Below are positions 11,123 to 22,161 of a stretch of 64,000 bases of DNA, piece by piece. Each line of letters opens with the position of its first letter. The stretch's first letter is position 1. Source of the DNA: Moniliophthora roreri (lineage: Eukaryota > Basidiomycota > Agaricomycetes > Agaricales > Marasmiaceae); NCBI GenBank assembly GCA_001466705.2, contig LATX02000046.1:248001-312000 (forward strand), in the 5' to 3' direction. The notes below the pieces were generated by a model, which saw nothing but the letters and a program-made list of their open reading frames with translations, was not told where the DNA came from and did no database searches. A program made the position numbers and the translations under genes.

Positions 11123-13034
11123 ATGTTTGCTCTGTCCTTGGCCTTTTCTCTGCTGCTCCTGTCTTCGACATTGGCAGCTCCTACAGCCCAAACTTCTCCG
11201 GCTCAGTCGAAGGATTTCTGGTGCCAGATTCCCTATATGAAGCATTTCCTTCTCTGCCCCAGAGCTCCTGTTAACGGGTTGAGCATCCGAACCCCAATTG
11301 GGACCGCTCAGGGAACATTCGCGTCTGGAGTTAATCGGTTTGCAGTCGAATATGCTTCTGCAGACCGATGGGCACCTTCGTCTTTGGTTGGCACTTGGCA
11401 GCTTCCGTGAGTAGCCATTTCCTCACCTCCGAACCCCCATCTGACGAATAGATCTCAGTAATAACTCCAGCGACCCCACAACCCTGCCTCTCGCGTGCCC
11501 CCAACACGACATGGATTCATCTTCGTTCTCGGAAGATTGCTTGTCGATGATTCTTTACGTCCCACCCTTCCTCAACCCTGGAAGCAAGGCCCCAGTGCTG
11601 GTCTGGTACGTGGGCATGATCTCGATATTGCGCTTGTCTAAGGCACGTTCCGTACAGGATGCACGGAGGATCGTTTATTGTCGGCTCCGCCACTGGTCCC
11701 GGCTTGGATGGTGCAAATCTAGCCATGTCCACTGGTTCTATTGTTGCTGTCATCCAATATCGTCTTGGGGCTGTGAGTTACCTTCTTGAAATCCGAATAG
11801 CACGCTGACCTATTAATAGCTTGGTTTCCTTGCTCCTGACGGTTCGGTAAACCTGGGACTCAAAGATGCCGTCAACGCGCTCCAGTTCTTGAAGGACAAC
11901 ATTGCGCCCTTTGGTGGTGATGCCTCCAAAATCACTATAGCTGGACAGAGCAGTGGTGCTAACATGGTCCGAGCTTTGCTTGCTGTTCCGTCCGCTCAAT
12001 CGCTTTTCCGTTCAGCGATACTTCAATCGGATCCCATGGTAAGAGCCATCGTAGCGTTAACGCGTTAGAAGCTCACTGTTATCCAGAACTATGGTTTCCT
12101 CTCCACCGGCGTTCAGCAAATATTGGTCAACAGTTTCAATGGTCTCATCAACTGTGCAGCCACAGATAGTGCCTGCCATAATTCCCTTTCACTCGACGCC
12201 ATTATCAATGCCCAGATGACTGTGTATTCGACTGGTCAACAGTTGGATCCTGCTGCAGGCTTAGCTCAGCCTATCCGAGTCGTGAAAGATGGCTCATTCA
12301 TTACTTCACCTTTAGACTCGACCGCAGCATTCCCATCAGTCAATAAACCAGTTCTCATTTCCACTGTCAAAAACGAGGCCGCCACTCAGATCTATAATGG
12401 TTTCCCTGAGCTTCCCGAAGGGGCGTTTGAGGACGTTTGTGCCAACGTTCTTGGATCGGATCGCACTACAACAATAGTCCAGTCAAGCTACTACAACGCT
12501 ATTCCTCTCTCAGATGGGACTATTGATGCGCGGGTCCAGCTTGAGAAAGTTGGCACCGATCAGATGTGGAAGTGCGCTGGATGGACCTTTGCTAGGAACT
12601 GGGTTCAGCACGGCGGCAAAGCATTTGTCGGCGTATACACGGCGGGATCCACGTATCCTGGGATCAATGAGGCCACATCGGTTTGCAGCCAGAGCGGATA
12701 TGTTTGTCACGAAGGTGATATTCAGATTGTGGTATGTACCGAACATTTCGTATATCTCCGACGCGTCTCACTCGTCCTCCCACAGTTTGGTACGGTGCCA
12801 AACCCTACGTCAGCACAGTCGGCCTTGATCTCTGAGGTACAACAACGATACAAGGCATTCCTGCAGGATGGTAATCCCAACGGACCTGGTCTCTCCCCAT
12901 GGGCCCAAGCCTCAACCACCAACGTGAACCCTTTGAATCTTGGAGGTGTCGGAGGTCCTATTACCGAAGGCTCATGCACTCCATCGTTCTGGGGTGCCGC
13001 CGTCAAATATGATTATCAAGTCTACGGATTGTAA
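11123..13034 (+). CDS. secreted type-B carboxylesterase/lipase
   Basis: Alpha/beta-hydrolase of the carboxylesterase type B (Candida rugosa lipase-like) family, acting on esters outside the cell. Exons 11123-11406, 11459-11605, 11658-11772, 11820-12038, 12087-12731 and 12786-13034 give 552 residues. A hydrophobic signal peptide ends near AAPTAQ. The oxyanion loop HGGSF, nucleophile GQSSGA (Ser where many relatives have GESAG), an acid candidate in KNEA, and the His in VCHEGDIQIVFGT are all present. The last intron (12732-12785) is 54 nt, a multiple of three without a stop, so its removal rests on splice consensus and on restoring IVFGT. A TATA box lies upstream. The substrate is not predictable. 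Confidence 0.88.
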
Positions 13035-13783
13035 AGCGACTTACGAGTCGCGTTAGACATCATTAAAGTTATTTTAATATCTCTATTCTTTGATCCCTCC
13101 CGGTTCATCGTTATTGTCCTTCTCTTGCAACGTATCACGATTTTCCACCTGGATCCCTAACCACATACCCCTCTAATCTTTAATTCCTTCCATTTCTACA
13201 TTTACCTTATTGTTTGCCATGTGTAGCATACAGGTTCCGCTCAGCGACGACGTTTGTATCCCAACAGTACATGAAACTGACATAAATGACATTTCCACAC
13301 GAGCTGGTGGCGGCGTACATATATACCTTTCCTCAACTCTCATCGGAGCTCTTGGCTCGGGGTCGTAACTCCGTCAAGTGAAGATCTAACAGCTTGGATT
13401 CTCGATACTTGCGGTGAGTCGGTGATATTGTAGCCACGCGCACGGATTTGTGGCCTTTCCCGTGCGTCAACGCCCGCGAAATCACCAAGTCCCACAGTGC
13501 TTTTAAGTTAACTATGCTGCACGCTGGCCCTTCCCAATGTGCTCAGAAGGCCATTGGAATGTAGATATACGACGACGTAAATCTAATATCTGCTTTTTAA
13601 TGCCTGAAATAATCAAGTGGATGATAAATAGCTTCGACATGGTTCTTAAATTGCGAAACACCGGTATTTTCTGGCCTTGTAAGGCTAGTGAGTTCCCAAA
13701 ACAAGCTGTACTCGAGTATTGTACTCTGAGGGGAGAGTTTGTGAAATTTTGAACCTATTAGCGACCCACGAGAAGACATTTTA
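13035..13783. other. intergenic, about 750 bp between the esterase and a MITE
   Basis: Pyrimidine-rich 3' flank of the esterase, then anonymous sequence. No convincing gene. Confidence 0.4.
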
Positions 13784-14261
13784 GGGCCTGTTTGGTGGCA
13801 CCGGGAAGGAACCCGGACCACGCCAAAATTGAGCCGTACGGCTGGTCCAGTGTCGGTTCTGAATAATCCACCGTGTCTGGGTGAAAAAGTTCTGTTTGGC
13901 GGCACCGTTCTCTTCCGTCACAACCCAGTTCACGCCCCCTCGTGAGTCCAGCTTGAATGTGAGTCGTTATCCCTCACATTCATTTCCCTCTTTTACCACA
14001 TTCATGCACAACGTTTATTACTACCTCAATTCCAGACATCTTGACGTATGGGGGGCTGCAAAAAGTCTGTCAATGATGAGGTTTGCGTTGTGCATTGGTT
14101 TTGTGTGCGGAAAAACAACGGAAAAAGCTGCAGATGGGGCGGATGAGTGATAAGCGGTGAGTCTGTGACTATCTAGGACAGTTGGTCCGGGTCTGTGAAC
14201 ATCACGGAAGGTCTACCCAGACCCAGGTCCGGGTTCATTCCCGGTGCCACCAAACAGGCCC
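13784..14261. mobile_element. PIF/Harbinger (Tourist-like) MITE, 478 bp
   Basis: The ends are terminal inverted repeats at 13784-13819 and 14226-14261, 36 bp with one mismatch, starting GGGCCTGTTTGGTGGCACCG. The element is flanked by TTA on both sides (13781-13783 and 14262-14264), the three-base target duplication typical of PIF/Harbinger transposons. The terminal GGGCCTGTTTGG resembles ends known from that superfamily. It has no transposase frame, so it is non-autonomous. A further near copy of the terminal motif (CTGTTTGGCGGCACCG, 13892-13907) sits inside in direct orientation, suggesting a nested or rearranged end. Confidence 0.85.
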
Positions 14262-14284
14262 TTATAATTACACTAGCGCACCAT

Positions 14285-15106
14285 CGCAGACTTTAAGGGA
14301 CAGACTTTCTCATGGGCGCTTCATCCAGCGCTTGTAAAAGCGCTTCACAATTTTCGACGCCTATAAGTACTCATCTATGTTATAGAACACCTACAGATCT
14401 CTGCACAGTACATTTACAGCTCATTTGTGCAACTTTTGTCAAAGAACTCTGCTAATCTTGTGTGTTTGGGGTGGTTTTTTTGATGCATTGGTCCGTCTCT
14501 GAAGCATTTTTATGTAGCTCTGGGTACACCGCCAATGGTCTATGATCTCGGATCGGGATGTCAGACATCATATTATGATGAGCCGTCACCAAGCTCATGG
14601 TGAGCTCAGTACGAGGATGTGGCCAGCTTAGCGCCCGGACCTAAGCGACATTTTTTCTGTTCCTTTATCCCGTCATGTCCCTTCCCTTCTAAGGCTACCA
14701 GGACCCTCCCTAGGACCTATTTTTGCACTCCAGACCTGAATCCAGCACGGGAGGGGCTTGGAAAACCCAAGCTTTCAAAAGTTGCTTTTTTGCTCAGGGT
14801 CCGCTCACGTAACAAGAATCCTCAAGGTGATGGGCTCGCCGTCTGACATCTGGATCCGAAAATATATGTTATTGGTGGTGTAATTGTTTCTGTTCTTATC
14901 CTCTAGAGCATTCAGAGAGGTGCTTACACTAATGAACTGTTCTGTGTAAGCACTCTATAACATATATGAGCACTTATGGGTGTCGAAAAGACATTTATTG
15001 TGGAGCGCTCGTACAAGCGCTGGACGAAGCACCCGTGAATGCGGATGAGAAAGTTGCGTAAGCTGTCGCGGAGCCCAGGAACCATGGTTTCTATTTGAAC
15101 GGGCCC
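14285..15106. repeat. second inverted-repeat element, probably a decayed DNA transposon
   Basis: Sequence at about 14303-14390 reappears as an imperfect reverse complement at about 14951-15054, sharing ACTTTCTCAT, CCAGCGCTTGTA, TTTTCGAC and ATGTTATAGA blocks in order. The arms flank about 550 bases with no recognisable frame. The right side continues to GAACGGGCCC at 15097-15106, again a GGGCCC-type end; the matching left end is missing, perhaps lost next to the MITE. Boundaries are approximate. Confidence 0.55.
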
Positions 15107-15946
15107 TTTTAATTATAGCCAACGTATTTCATGAGGTGATGGGAGACATTCTGAAAACTTTGAGGCAGAATATTCCTCTGAAGCCCGTAAATATATGTGC
15201 TGTGGTCTTTGAGGGCCCAAATACGTTTGGGACTAGGTGCTCAATTGCGTGGTATGTACACAGGTCAGAGGCGCATTTTTACGGACTATATACAAAGCAC
15301 TTCCCATGTCGAAGAAGCTCGGAATGCGAGGGTGCGCATGGCTACAATGTCGGTGATGGCTCCCGTGCGGAATGCTATCAGGTTGTACTCCGGATGAAGA
15401 GAAAACACGTTTCGAGTCTTGACATCTAGAGGCTCGCGGTTGTGGATAACCTTTTCGGCAAACGCCTTGTCCTTCCATAAGCGACACTGCCGACCTTTCC
15501 ATCACGTCATTGCAAGTAGAGGACCTGTTGGGATACGCTCGGGCTGTTACTGTATCGTTTGAGAAACATTCTTCGTCGCTTGCGAAAATATTGATTTTTT
15601 TTTTTTTCATTATTTTTCTTCTTCGTTCTCGAGAACCTTGAGGACAACACTGTAAGGCCTTCATACGCCGATTACTGCCTAAAACTACATCCCCCGGCCC
15701 CAGGGGCCATTTGCTTTCAATTGATATCAACACGAGCTCGAAAAGATTTAACCCTCGTCCCGTCCCAAATACCCGGCATGAGAAGTGTAAGTTCAACCAC
15801 ACGAATCCAAACGTTCGCAAGCCTGATCCGCATTGCTTGCCCTGACTAGTTTCATTTGCGATCGGACTCGGAAAAGCTAATCGAGAAATTTGAAAATGTA
15901 TGTGTGCTATAAAATCTCGACAACTCTTTCCTTCCCCGTCAGCAGA
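15107..15946. other. intergenic upstream of the chitinase
   Basis: A minus-strand frame of about 195 codons (15233-15820) crosses a long A/T run and has no family look; I do not call it. The chitinase promoter is at the right end. Confidence 0.4.
15908..15915 (+). promoter_or_regulatory. TATA box of the chitinase gene
   Basis: TATAAAAT lies 31 bases before the ATG at 15947. This favours 15947 as the start over in-frame ATGs at 15890 and 15896, which lie upstream of the TATA box. Confidence 0.6.
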
Positions 15947-17548
15947 ATGTTGACTTTACTTCCTTCGTTAATTCTCTTACTTTCGACTCTATCACTCTCT
16001 ACACCTGCCAATGCTGGGGCTGCTATCGCAAAAGCCTACTACCCTGGATGGGGCTCGGACGACTTTCCTCTATCCAAGGTGACCTGGTCGAAATACACTC
16101 ACTTGACCTATGCCTTCGCGTACGCACCTTGGTTGGCACCTCCTAAACTAATTTCTGACTATTATCATTATTTGCAGGAAAACTACTAAGGATGGTGGCT
16201 TGACCCTTGAAGGATCCAATCCAGGTGGCTTGAAACCTTTTGTGAAGGCCGCCCACGAGAACGTAAGCCGTGTCTTCCTTTCTTTCTTGTAGTTCTACTC
16301 TGACGTGTGTATTGACGACCAGGGAGTCAAAGCATGTTTTTCAATCGGCGGTTGGACTGGCTCGCAGTATTTCTCCACCGCCGTTTCTACTCCTGAGAAA
16401 CGTACAGCCTTTGTCAAGACCATAGTGGATTTTGCTAAGAAGTATGATGCCGACTGCATTGACTTGAAGTAAGTTCCCATTTCTTATCGTCAAACCGATT
16501 GGTCTCTCATCGCTCAATCAGTTGGGAGTACCCTGCGAAGCAAGGGTAAGTGATATATACCTCGATAGAAACTCTACTCTGATCAAATCGATCCTGCAGC
16601 ATTGGCTGTAACACCATCGATAAAGACGACACCCCTCACTTCCTCTCTTTCCTCGAAGAGCTTCACGCTGCCACCGAGCTGCCCATCAGTGCCGCCGTTG
16701 GCATCGTCCCATTCAATGACGCTGCAGGCAATCCGATCACTGACGTTTCCGGCTTTGCAAAGGTATTTGAGCACATCGTCATCATGAACTACGATGTCTG
16801 GGGACCGTGGGGCTCGACTGTCGGACCCAACGCACCTCTGAATGATACCTGCGCCGCTCCCGCCAACCAACAGGGATCTGCTGTTTCCGCTGTCAACGCA
16901 TGGATCAAGGCAGGCATGCCAGCTGAAAAGATTGTACTAGGTGTCCCCGCGTACGGACACGGCTTCACTGTCAAGAAGGAAGACGCATTCCAGAAGGGAT
17001 CCACCACTAAACTCGCGAAATATCCTCCCTTTGACAACAAGAACCGCCCTAATGGTGACAAATGGGACGATAAGGCAGGAAAGGATGTTTGTGGAAATGA
17101 CAATCCCGCCGGAGGTATGTTTTGAGTTTCGATTGGCCTCTAGCGTGAACTCAATCAATATAGGTATTTTCACATTCTGGGGCATGGTTGATAATGGCTA
17201 CCTCAAGGAGGATGGCACGCCCAAAGTTCCTCATCGCTTTGACGATTGCTCCAAGACTGTAAGTTTCAGAGGTGGTGGTTTTCTAACAATACGTTCTGAT
17301 CGGTCTTTCAGCCATACGTCTACAACCCAGACAAGCAGATCATGATTTCGTACGATGACGCGAAGTCGATGGATCACAAAGGACACTGTACGTTCTTGGG
17401 TCCTGATTGCTTCTTAGCCTGTAGCTAACCCTCTCCTATAGTTATCAAGAATTTCGGATTGGCTGGTTTCTCGCTCTGGAATGCTGCAGGGGATTACCAT
17501 GACATTCTCGTCGACGCTGTTCGTCATGGTGCTGGTTTCAAGAACTAA
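15947..17548 (+). CDS. GH18 chitinase, secreted, with an altered catalytic motif
   Basis: Endochitinase-like enzyme of glycoside hydrolase family 18, acting on fungal wall or prey chitin. Exons 15947-16119, 16178-16262, 16323-16468, 16522-16545, 16600-17114, 17164-17258, 17312-17387 and 17442-17548 give 406 residues. A signal peptide (MLTLLPSLILLLSTLSL) ends near NAGAA. Beta-strand landmarks are AKAYYPGW, CFSIGGWTGS and VIMNYDVWG; the end has GFSLWNAAGD. The DxxDxDxE motif reads DCIDLNWE: the general acid Glu is kept, but the third Asp is Asn, with its codon split by an intron, and the usual Gly is Cys. No chitin-binding module is seen. Exon 4 is 24 nt and carries the catalytic Glu. Activity may be reduced. 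Confidence 0.9.
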
Positions 17549-18749
17549 AGTTAAGGGTGATTGAAGGGTATATCATTTATTTGAACTGTTAGGTACTTGG
17601 GACGTTGTGAGCTAGCCACGACACCAATAATTCCAATGGGATAGTTTATACAGAACAGTTAGTCACCTTCAGTGACAGTCCCCCTAAGATCCGGATATAT
17701 GGCAGATACGGCAGATACATACCTACTGCTATTACTTCGGGTAGTGAAGCGCGGTATACTGCTTCGATTGTACACTGTCAGCTGGTAGCTTGGAAGTACA
17801 GCTGTGAAGTACTATTTTGAGGCAAAAGCTTACCAGTGCCAGTTATAAATGTGATAATCTTGAAGCTTAATGTTAGCAACAATAGACTTAAGAGACTTGA
17901 TGAAAAGATATCCTTGTGATCAGCCAGAATGGCTGAGGTATACCAGGAACTGTAACGTGCAGTTGAGCAGGCTGCACAGGGTCCGTTGAAGGCAGCACTT
18001 ACTACACGAGCTGCGGAAGGATGAAGGAAGCAAAACCAATTATAACAGTTATGTCAGTCTCAGTTTCAGAGTTGAGACAGAGGGGCATACTAAAAGCTGA
18101 AAGTACTAGGTTGCATCCTGTCAAGGACCTAGGTCGGGGAGGCATGCTTATTGGCTGAGGGTACTGGTTACTTGCCATAGAGGACAATTTGACTCTGTGG
18201 GCAGTAGTTCAATGAGGATAAAATAGCGAGAATAAGGGAATATCTACCCAAGAAGAGGCTCACAAAGGGTCCTGCAGACTGCGACATGAAGAACTGGAAT
18301 GCTGCAACTTCAAGCCTAAAATTTTCCCGCTGCTGTCGTGCTCTTATGACGTCTGTCTCTAAATGAATTTTTGATAAGGTATTTGATTAGTAAGTAACGG
18401 AGAACTTCGGGGCATACTTTCAATTGTCCAAATTACGGAAGCAGCAGTGCAAACGTCTCTGGGGCATGGCAATACGACGATTCTTGTCCCTACGGCAGTC
18501 GAAAGGCTTAGGTAGTTGGATTAAGTAGTCAGCTAGGAATCAACTCCCTTCCTGCCCCGTCCTTGTCTACCGTTTCCACGGCGAGGTACGCCATACGTTC
18601 TCACCGAGTCAGGCGTATTTAGCGTGAGTTCCGAGGCCTTGAGACTATAAACATCGGAATGTATGGCTTCGGATCGTCTATAGGATATCTCTGAGTTACA
18701 CATCCTGATACAATAAAGTTAGTGGCGCATGAATGCAGTCCGCCGTATT
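17549..18749. other. intergenic, 1.2 kb between convergent genes
   Basis: Anonymous, compositionally mixed sequence between the chitinase and Nudix 3' ends. There is one short tandem duplication (GGCAGATAC twice, about 17700-17718). No frame, tRNA or clear transposon end was recognised. Confidence 0.4.
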
Positions 18750-19998
18750 CTAAAGCTTCGACTGTGATTGAAAGGCCTTTTCTTCAATCTCAGTAAATAT
18801 ATCGAAATTCCGATGCAACTCGATTTTCTGCGTGATCTGAGAAAATCATCATTGATATCCGATTTCCGAACGACAGAGGATGAGTTACGCACCCCTCCTT
18901 TTGCTGTAACCACAAGAACTCTATGCAGTCTACCCTTACTCCCACCTCTCGTCTCATCACCTTCGTATGTCAGCACCCCAGGCCCTGCAGAATCTTCCGA
19001 ACCCTGCATCCGTCTTGGATTAATTATCATCCGACCGAATTTCCCATAAGCCAGTTGTCTGACTTTTTCTCGTTGTTCCATTGTGTTCTTATCACCAACG
19101 AGGATACTAGACAGTGTGTGCAAAATGTAGTATTGCGGAGGCATGAAGGTTATTTTCTGAGCGTTAAATTCGGCGATGGCGGACTCCGGACGAAGGAAAC
19201 GCGCTCGAATGACTTCTTGGCCACCATCTGTATAAGGGGGCAAACAATTAGCGATGTACTGAAATAGGCACAGAGAGAATGTATGGACCTGGTTTCGGCA
19301 GACGTTCCTGTTTGTTCCCAGAAGTGAATCCAGCCGAGGAAGCTGAAGGTAAGAAGAATACATAGAACCGAGCATGGAATCGTCTGGGAGTAATTGGTAA
19401 ACACTAGAGAACAAGCGAAAGGATATGGTGACAGTCTTGCCCTCACCTCGGTGGACCGACAGGCGTAATCCATTCTGTGAAAGGCATTAAGGACTCCGTG
19501 TCGGCCTTGAGACCATGTTCATTCAGGAACGTTCGGAATGGGAGCTTCTGGCTATGGATTGTATGTCTTGCTTCGTCTAGAACAGAATCTGGTGGCATCC
19601 GTCCACCCGGACCTTTCGGTGATGCGATGAGTAGACCAGACTCTTCAAAAGTTTCTCGTATCGCAGTCATTTGGAATGATTCATCCTGAGATTTGTCGTA
19701 GTTTCCTCCTGGAAAGACCTAGGTGACAAGTCAGGCAAATTAATTATGGGAGTAGGGACGTATCACGCACAGTAACCCCCGCAAAAGCCGTAGCCTGAAG
19801 ATTGCGCTGAACTAGCAATACCTCATTCCGTTCATTAACGACTATCAGACTTGCTGATGGTCGTGGTACTACTGGTGCTTTGGACTTCGGTGCCGACATT
19901 GATGAAAACCGGAACTTGAAGGTGGGCTTTGCTAGGAAGGCTACGAGCTGGATTCTGCTGAGAGTTCGCAACGGAGTGTAGGCCGTGCTATATCTCAT
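18750..19998 (-). CDS. Nudix hydrolase (NUDT19/acyl-CoA diphosphatase-like)
   Basis: Predicted to cleave a nucleoside diphosphate linked to another group, perhaps CoA derivatives as in the NUDT19 group. Exons from the 5' end are 19998-19771, 19718-19447, 19383-19289, 19227-18893 and 18836-18750, giving 338 residues. The Nudix box reads ESFQMTAIRETFEESGL, preceded by FPGGNYDKSQD, so the first glycine is displaced as in NUDT19-like proteins. Later blocks RFYVFFLP, DGGQEVIRARF and ITFMPPQYYIL fit the family. The C-terminal exon encodes FDIFTEIEEKAFQSQSKL and ends in SKL, a peroxisomal targeting signal type 1. The N-terminal 33 residues before an internal ATG (19899) are basic; either start is possible. 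Confidence 0.82.
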
Positions 19999-20434
19999 TT
20001 TATACACGGTCCCGAGACAGATCCCGAGACAGACATCAGACAGCGAGGTGGTCGGCTGTGGCAAAGTGAGTAACCGGATACTCCACGGTGCTAGCTCTAG
20101 GCTTTGTGAATAGCGCAAAGAACAAGGAGAAACGGGATCCTTGCTATATCTCCCTGGGTAATGTACCGGAGAGCGCTAGCGTCGACACTGCATACATCAG
20201 CTGCGGGAGTGCCGAAACGCGTACATTAGATAGGCGCATTATTCAGTACTATACAACGAGTAATATACAAGAAATCCAAGCGGATATTCCGTGCAAAGAG
20301 CCAGGTACTGGAAGCCCAGTACCATAGACATGTAAAACCAAGAGATCTATTCATAAGTAGACAAGTCTCCGCCCTTTTTGATGGTGGGGAGGGCGGTCGG
20401 AGACCAGAGATCTATCTGGTTTGTAACGAGGCGA
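19999..20434. other. intergenic upstream of the Nudix gene
   Basis: No gene. It contains a hairpin with flanking direct repeats, listed separately. Confidence 0.4.
20341..20414. repeat. hairpin flanked by 10-bp direct repeats
   Basis: AGAGATCTAT occurs at 20341-20350 and again at 20405-20414. Between them GTCTCCGCCC (20365-20374) can pair with GGGC and GGAGAC in 20390-20403, leaving a four-base bulge and a loop of about 15 bases. The function is unknown; it lies between the Nudix 5' end and the phosphatase 3' end. Confidence 0.35.
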
Positions 20435-22052
20435 TCATGACGGAGGCAAACCCCTCACAACATCCTTCCAGACCTAGATCACAGAACAGTCAGGCGAGTT
20501 GGCTCAGCTGAGAATAGTCATTACACGGACCTTGTGTGATAGCGACTGAAAATCAGGTATAGAGGCGATGTAGGCCAGATAGCGACTGAGCTTGAATAAT
20601 TCACGATCAGCCATTGCTTGCGGTGAATGTGCGTTCTTGAAGGCATGAATTTTCAAACCACACTGGGGGTTGAGTGCAAAATTGCGGCTCTGAAGAGGCG
20701 GATTAGTTATGCGGGATAATAGGACCTAAGAGGGCACGCACAAGATCATCTACATGAATGGTGTTCGTCGCATTGCTGTTGAGATGACGTTCGGTCGAGT
20801 TCAGATGGTAGTTCGACGAGCACGTACAACTGTGGGAAGTGATTCCAAATGATTTGAAGCGCCTTCACAGAATGTTGCACGGCCTTTCCGCCACGTTCGG
20901 AGAAGACGGTGAACATGCAGGTCCTATCGAGAACTGCAGAAGTAGGTTTCAATAGAGGGCTCGCTCAAAGTAGCTGGCGGTGTTACCAAAGGAGATCTGC
21001 AGTAGTCAGTCCAACACGTCACAACAAAAGGAACGAGCTTACTCACCTCATAATTTCTACTTGAACCAATCATCCCTAATTCTACTAGCTTGGTCTCCAA
21101 CCAGATCCAGCTTGTTTGTGACCTGCAGATTAATCAGTTGTTAAACATAACAGATACAATTGTCTCACCATATGCAAACTAGGAACATATGAACTAGTCA
21201 TGTCGATAAATATGCAGCGATGGAAACCACGTACTATCGTAGTAAGGGTATACAGCTTCTAAGAACTCGTGCAATCCAGGGCGAGCGCATTCTGATGGTG
21301 GTAGTGATCCGCTCGTGAGTGGCTTTGTGTCCAGTATTGCTGTATTCGTCTCAGCGCAAATCAACAAAAGCAAACGAGGGACAAACTGTAGTCGATATCA
21401 AGTACTAGTAGCTTCTTTCCTTGCCGAAGGGGGTGTATGATATTGACGCTAAGTTTGTCGGATGCCTCTTTGACCTTGCGTATATTGCGCTGATCATTCT
21501 TGTATGCTTGCACAGCGGCAGGATCTTGTGAAAAGTCGAAATCGAGATCGTTTATAATGTCGGGGAGGTTGGCGAGTTGGGATGGGTCCTTCATCTCATC
21601 TCCTTCTGGAGTCCCTAACAACGTGAACTTCTTTCCAGGAGTTAGATTAAGGTCGGATCTGGATTATGTTAATGATAGAAACTCGTAACGAAGAATATTG
21701 CGTACATTCTGCCTTGATCTGGAGGAAGTTTTCCCTTCACTAGCCCGAGAATTTTTTGGCGTTCCGGGGCTACTTTGGTTTTTTCATAGAGTGCGGCCTT
21801 CAGGTCGAATACCCTGAATCGCGTCAATTATCAAGGAATGAGAGATATATCAGTAGGGTACCTGTCCGAATCTGCAATATCCAACGAATACGTCTTCCCA
21901 GACCAAGTGAAATGTAAGGTAATCCAATGTTCGGCGGCAGCTGCCTTGTCTTGAGCTTCTGTAGTGATTATAGGAGTTGTTTCTTCGAGGAGAGCATTCT
22001 GCTCGGCATCTTGGGCCTGCTTGGTAGAAGGAAGAAACTCGATTTCGACCAT
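20435..22052 (-). CDS. UBLCP1: UBLCP1-like ubiquitin-like-domain CTD phosphatase
   Basis: HAD-superfamily phosphatase of the FCP1/SCP type; the animal homologue dephosphorylates the nuclear proteasome. Eleven exons from the 5' end: 22052-21862, 21813-21706, 21658-21387, 21339-21235, 21178-21169, 21122-21047, 20996-20987, 20933-20828, 20775-20742, 20689-20531, 20473-20435 (369 residues). Residues 1 to about 115 form the ubiquitin-like region (ITLHFTWSGKTYSLDI). The DxDxT motif is DIDYT, followed by ILDTKPL; the later DDLSRNFALNPQCGLKI block holds the second acidic cluster. Two exons are only 10 nt: one supplies ICIW before SQTSWIWLETKL, the other ISF before VLDRT. Both keep the frame exactly. 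The start lies 109 bp from the divergent COP9 subunit 8 gene. Confidence 0.88.
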
Positions 22053-22161
22053 GGTGGAAGACTAGAAATGAGGTGCAGTGATCCACGCGACAACAGCATC
22101 ATGATCGCGGTTGGCCCATTGTTCTTTGACCACCATCTACTTACCTTGACCCTCGGTAATT

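Noticed and set aside
13881..14150. Coding frame inside the MITE
   Set aside because: It spans the internal part of a non-autonomous element and resembles no transposase.
15233..15820. A 195-codon minus-strand gene
   Set aside because: It crosses a long A/T homopolymer, has odd composition, and shows no motif or splice pattern.
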